Assembly (NCBI GenBank): GCA_000750105.3
Contig: JPHH03000005.1
Span: forward strand, 186,001-250,000
Reading direction: 5' to 3'
Source of the DNA: Tolypocladium sp. Sup5 PDA-1
Lineage: Eukaryota; Ascomycota; Sordariomycetes; Hypocreales; Ophiocordycipitaceae
DNA: 64,000 bases
Part shown: piece by piece, positions 62,343-64,000 of the stretch
Numbering within the stretch: the stretch's first letter is position 1
Layout: every line of letters starts with the position of its first letter
Made by a program: the position numbers and the translations under genes
The notes under the pieces: model-generated
What the model saw: the letters and a program-made list of their open reading frames with translations, nothing else
Database searches by the model: none
What the model was told of the DNA's origin: nothing

Positions 62343-64000
62343 TGTTATGACCTAAGCTGACGGGCCACGGGATAGGCCGGCTGTGCAGGCGCTACTGCGG
62401 GCTACACGGAATAATGGTCGGAACGACGGGCTAATAGCAATACAGCGACATTGGATTATTGGGATCGGTAGGTGATCTAGGTGAGCTAGATTACTACGAT
62501 CGGGCAATAATCTAAGTAATCTAGGCAATAGATTATTAAGGGCTCTTAATAATCTAGAAGCAATACCTAGTATATAGGACCCCCTAATTTCCTTACTATA
62601 GCATAGATACCTCGCTAGCTTTTAATATATTATTCTAATATAGACACACTTATATTACTTCAAACCCTTTAGTTACGATCTACTATCTAGGATATCCGAT
62701 CTATTACTATCGTAATAAGACTATTTAACGGCTACGCCCTAACCTACCTGCTAATATAAACCTCTGGTTTATCCCTTGGGAACCTAAACTATTATAGCGA
62801 CGCTAAGAAAAGAAATAGGGAAGAGGTTACTAGAACTCTCCTTATAATAATAACCCCCGCGTAAACTAGCGAAAGAAGCGCATAGAGAACACCGCATAGG
62901 CCTATACCTAGAACCCTAGACGAATAGATCTAGACGTAGTATAGAAGGACTAGTCTAAGGAAGGCAAGAAATGCTATAACTACGGGAAGTTTAGATACTT
63001 CGCCCGCGAATATAAATAACTAAAAAGGCCTAGTTAGAAGCTAGTACCGGGAGGTAAGAAATACCTTAACGCTATTAATAAGGAATTAGCTAGCTATAAC
63101 CGCATAAACTAGATAGCGTGCTATAATAATAATTATAACACGCACCTATTAGATAAATAGAATAGTAGATAGTTCCCGAAAGAACTAATAATAAAGACTC
63201 TTGCTATAACTAGACGACGAGGAGTATCTAAGTCACGAGGCGTAATAGACAGACGTAGACTTAAGTAATAACGGGAGGAACCTAAGCTACGTAACCGATT
63301 AGGAGAATTAGTTAAACTAAATAATAGACCTAAATTCGCTTATCTAGGAGGATCTACCGAGAAATAGATCTAATAATACGGCGGAGAATACTAGGAGAAG
63401 ATACGAGAATACGACTAAGAAAGATAGCGAAGCCGCCTTACCCGCGAAATAAACGAGTAAGAAAGAAAGTGACTATTCGTATAGGTAAGATAATACTTTA
63501 AGGATAAAGAAGTAGCCGCAATACTTACCTAAATAAGTAAGTAACCGAATAATTCGGACGAAGGGAGTATCGACGATACGAGCTCCGAAGATAACTAGTA
63601 TATGCTAAGTATAACCGAAGGCCGATCGGAAGTACTAACCTTATATCGGGAAAACGCGACTATTAGAGCATCGCTTAAAGGCAAGGAACTACTAGAATAC
63701 GACGTAGAAATAGAAAGTATAGTTAATATTAGAACCTAGACTAACCCTAAACCGCTTACCAAAGTTTAGAAGTCTATACTCTTACGATATAGACCTATAC
63801 TAGATAGTAGCGACTACGCTATTGCTATAATCGCTATAGATATACTAAATATAATTAAAGGAGAATTATACCTAGTAAGAGAATACGGGGATAATCTACG
63901 AATTATACTAGGATATAAGCTATATACGTAGATCTTATAGGCCTTATATATCTACTTAGACTATTTAATGCATTTCCTAGTAAAAGCATAACACGATATA
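62343..64000 (+). mobile_element. RIP-degraded Ty3/gypsy-type retrotransposon, 5' part, cut by the window end
   Basis: TGTTATGACC at 62343 looks like an LTR start. The internal part still shows a Gag CCHC zinc knuckle at 62972-63016, now reading CYNYGKFRYFAREYK. The pattern CYNCGKxGHFARECK is turned by G-to-A and C-to-T changes (Cys to Tyr, His to Tyr, and TAG stops upstream). Further on, about 63116-63182, lies a degraded ACYNNNYNTHLLDK-type stretch that resembles the Gag C-terminal region of fungal gypsy elements. No open frame survives. The LTR end and any reverse transcriptase lie in mutated or missing sequence, and the assignment to Ty3/gypsy rests on the Gag pattern only. Confidence 0.65.

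Overview
This window comes from a filamentous ascomycete of the order Hypocreales. It is almost certainly a cyclosporin-producing Tolypocladium (T. inflatum or a very close strain or species). The basis is one uninterrupted reading frame of 15,259 codons (6325-52104) encoding an 11-module nonribosomal peptide synthetase. Its module order, its seven embedded N-methyltransferase domains (modules 2, 3, 4, 5, 7, 8, 10), its A-domain specificity codes and its terminal condensation-like domain match cyclosporin synthetase, SimA. Short introns with GT...AG borders, CT-rich leaders and RIP-type mutated repeats also point to a filamentous ascomycete.

Layout. Positions 598-1593 (minus strand) hold a five-exon cyclophilin gene, the intracellular receptor class for cyclosporin. 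As given here, exon 4 carries a one-base insertion. Positions 1594-4509 are intergenic, with a tandem AGGGG-containing repeat just upstream of the cyclophilin, a pure C tract and a pair of hairpins. Positions 4510-5743 (minus strand) hold simB, a PLP-dependent alanine racemase of the threonine-aldolase fold, with two exons. Positions 5744-6324 are a divergent simB/simA promoter. Positions 6325-52104 (plus strand) are simA. Positions 52979-54481 (minus strand) encode an F-box protein with an expanded Ser-Gln repeat. Positions 54482-58004 hold no recognised gene but contain a likely solo LTR (55509-56027). Positions 58005-59393 (plus strand) hold a four-exon gene that I reconstruct as a bZIP transcription factor of 368 residues, a candidate for the cluster regulator simL. 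From about 60.5 kb to the window end the DNA is AT-rich, repetitive and RIP-mutated. It ends in a decayed Ty3/gypsy-type retrotransposon whose Gag zinc knuckle is still readable.

How the parts work together. SimB makes D-alanine, which module 1 of SimA loads. SimA has no epimerase domain, so the D residue must be supplied ready-made. SimA then adds MeLeu, MeLeu, MeVal, MeBmt, Abu, Sar, MeLeu, Val, MeLeu and Ala, and the C-terminal condensation-like domain closes the ring. The cyclophilin may act in self-tolerance and the bZIP protein may activate the cluster. The polyketide synthase, P450 and aminotransferase needed for the Bmt residue are not in this window. They are probably to the left of position 1, because the right flank runs into RIP-mutated repeats.

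The core biosynthetic system is known. The less expected points are the frameshift and altered drug-pocket residues in the cluster cyclophilin, the stress-element-like tandem repeat upstream of it, the variable NGT repeat near the SimA C-terminus, the atypical bZIP basic region, and a 9-bp motif shared by the simA/simB promoter and the bZIP promoter.
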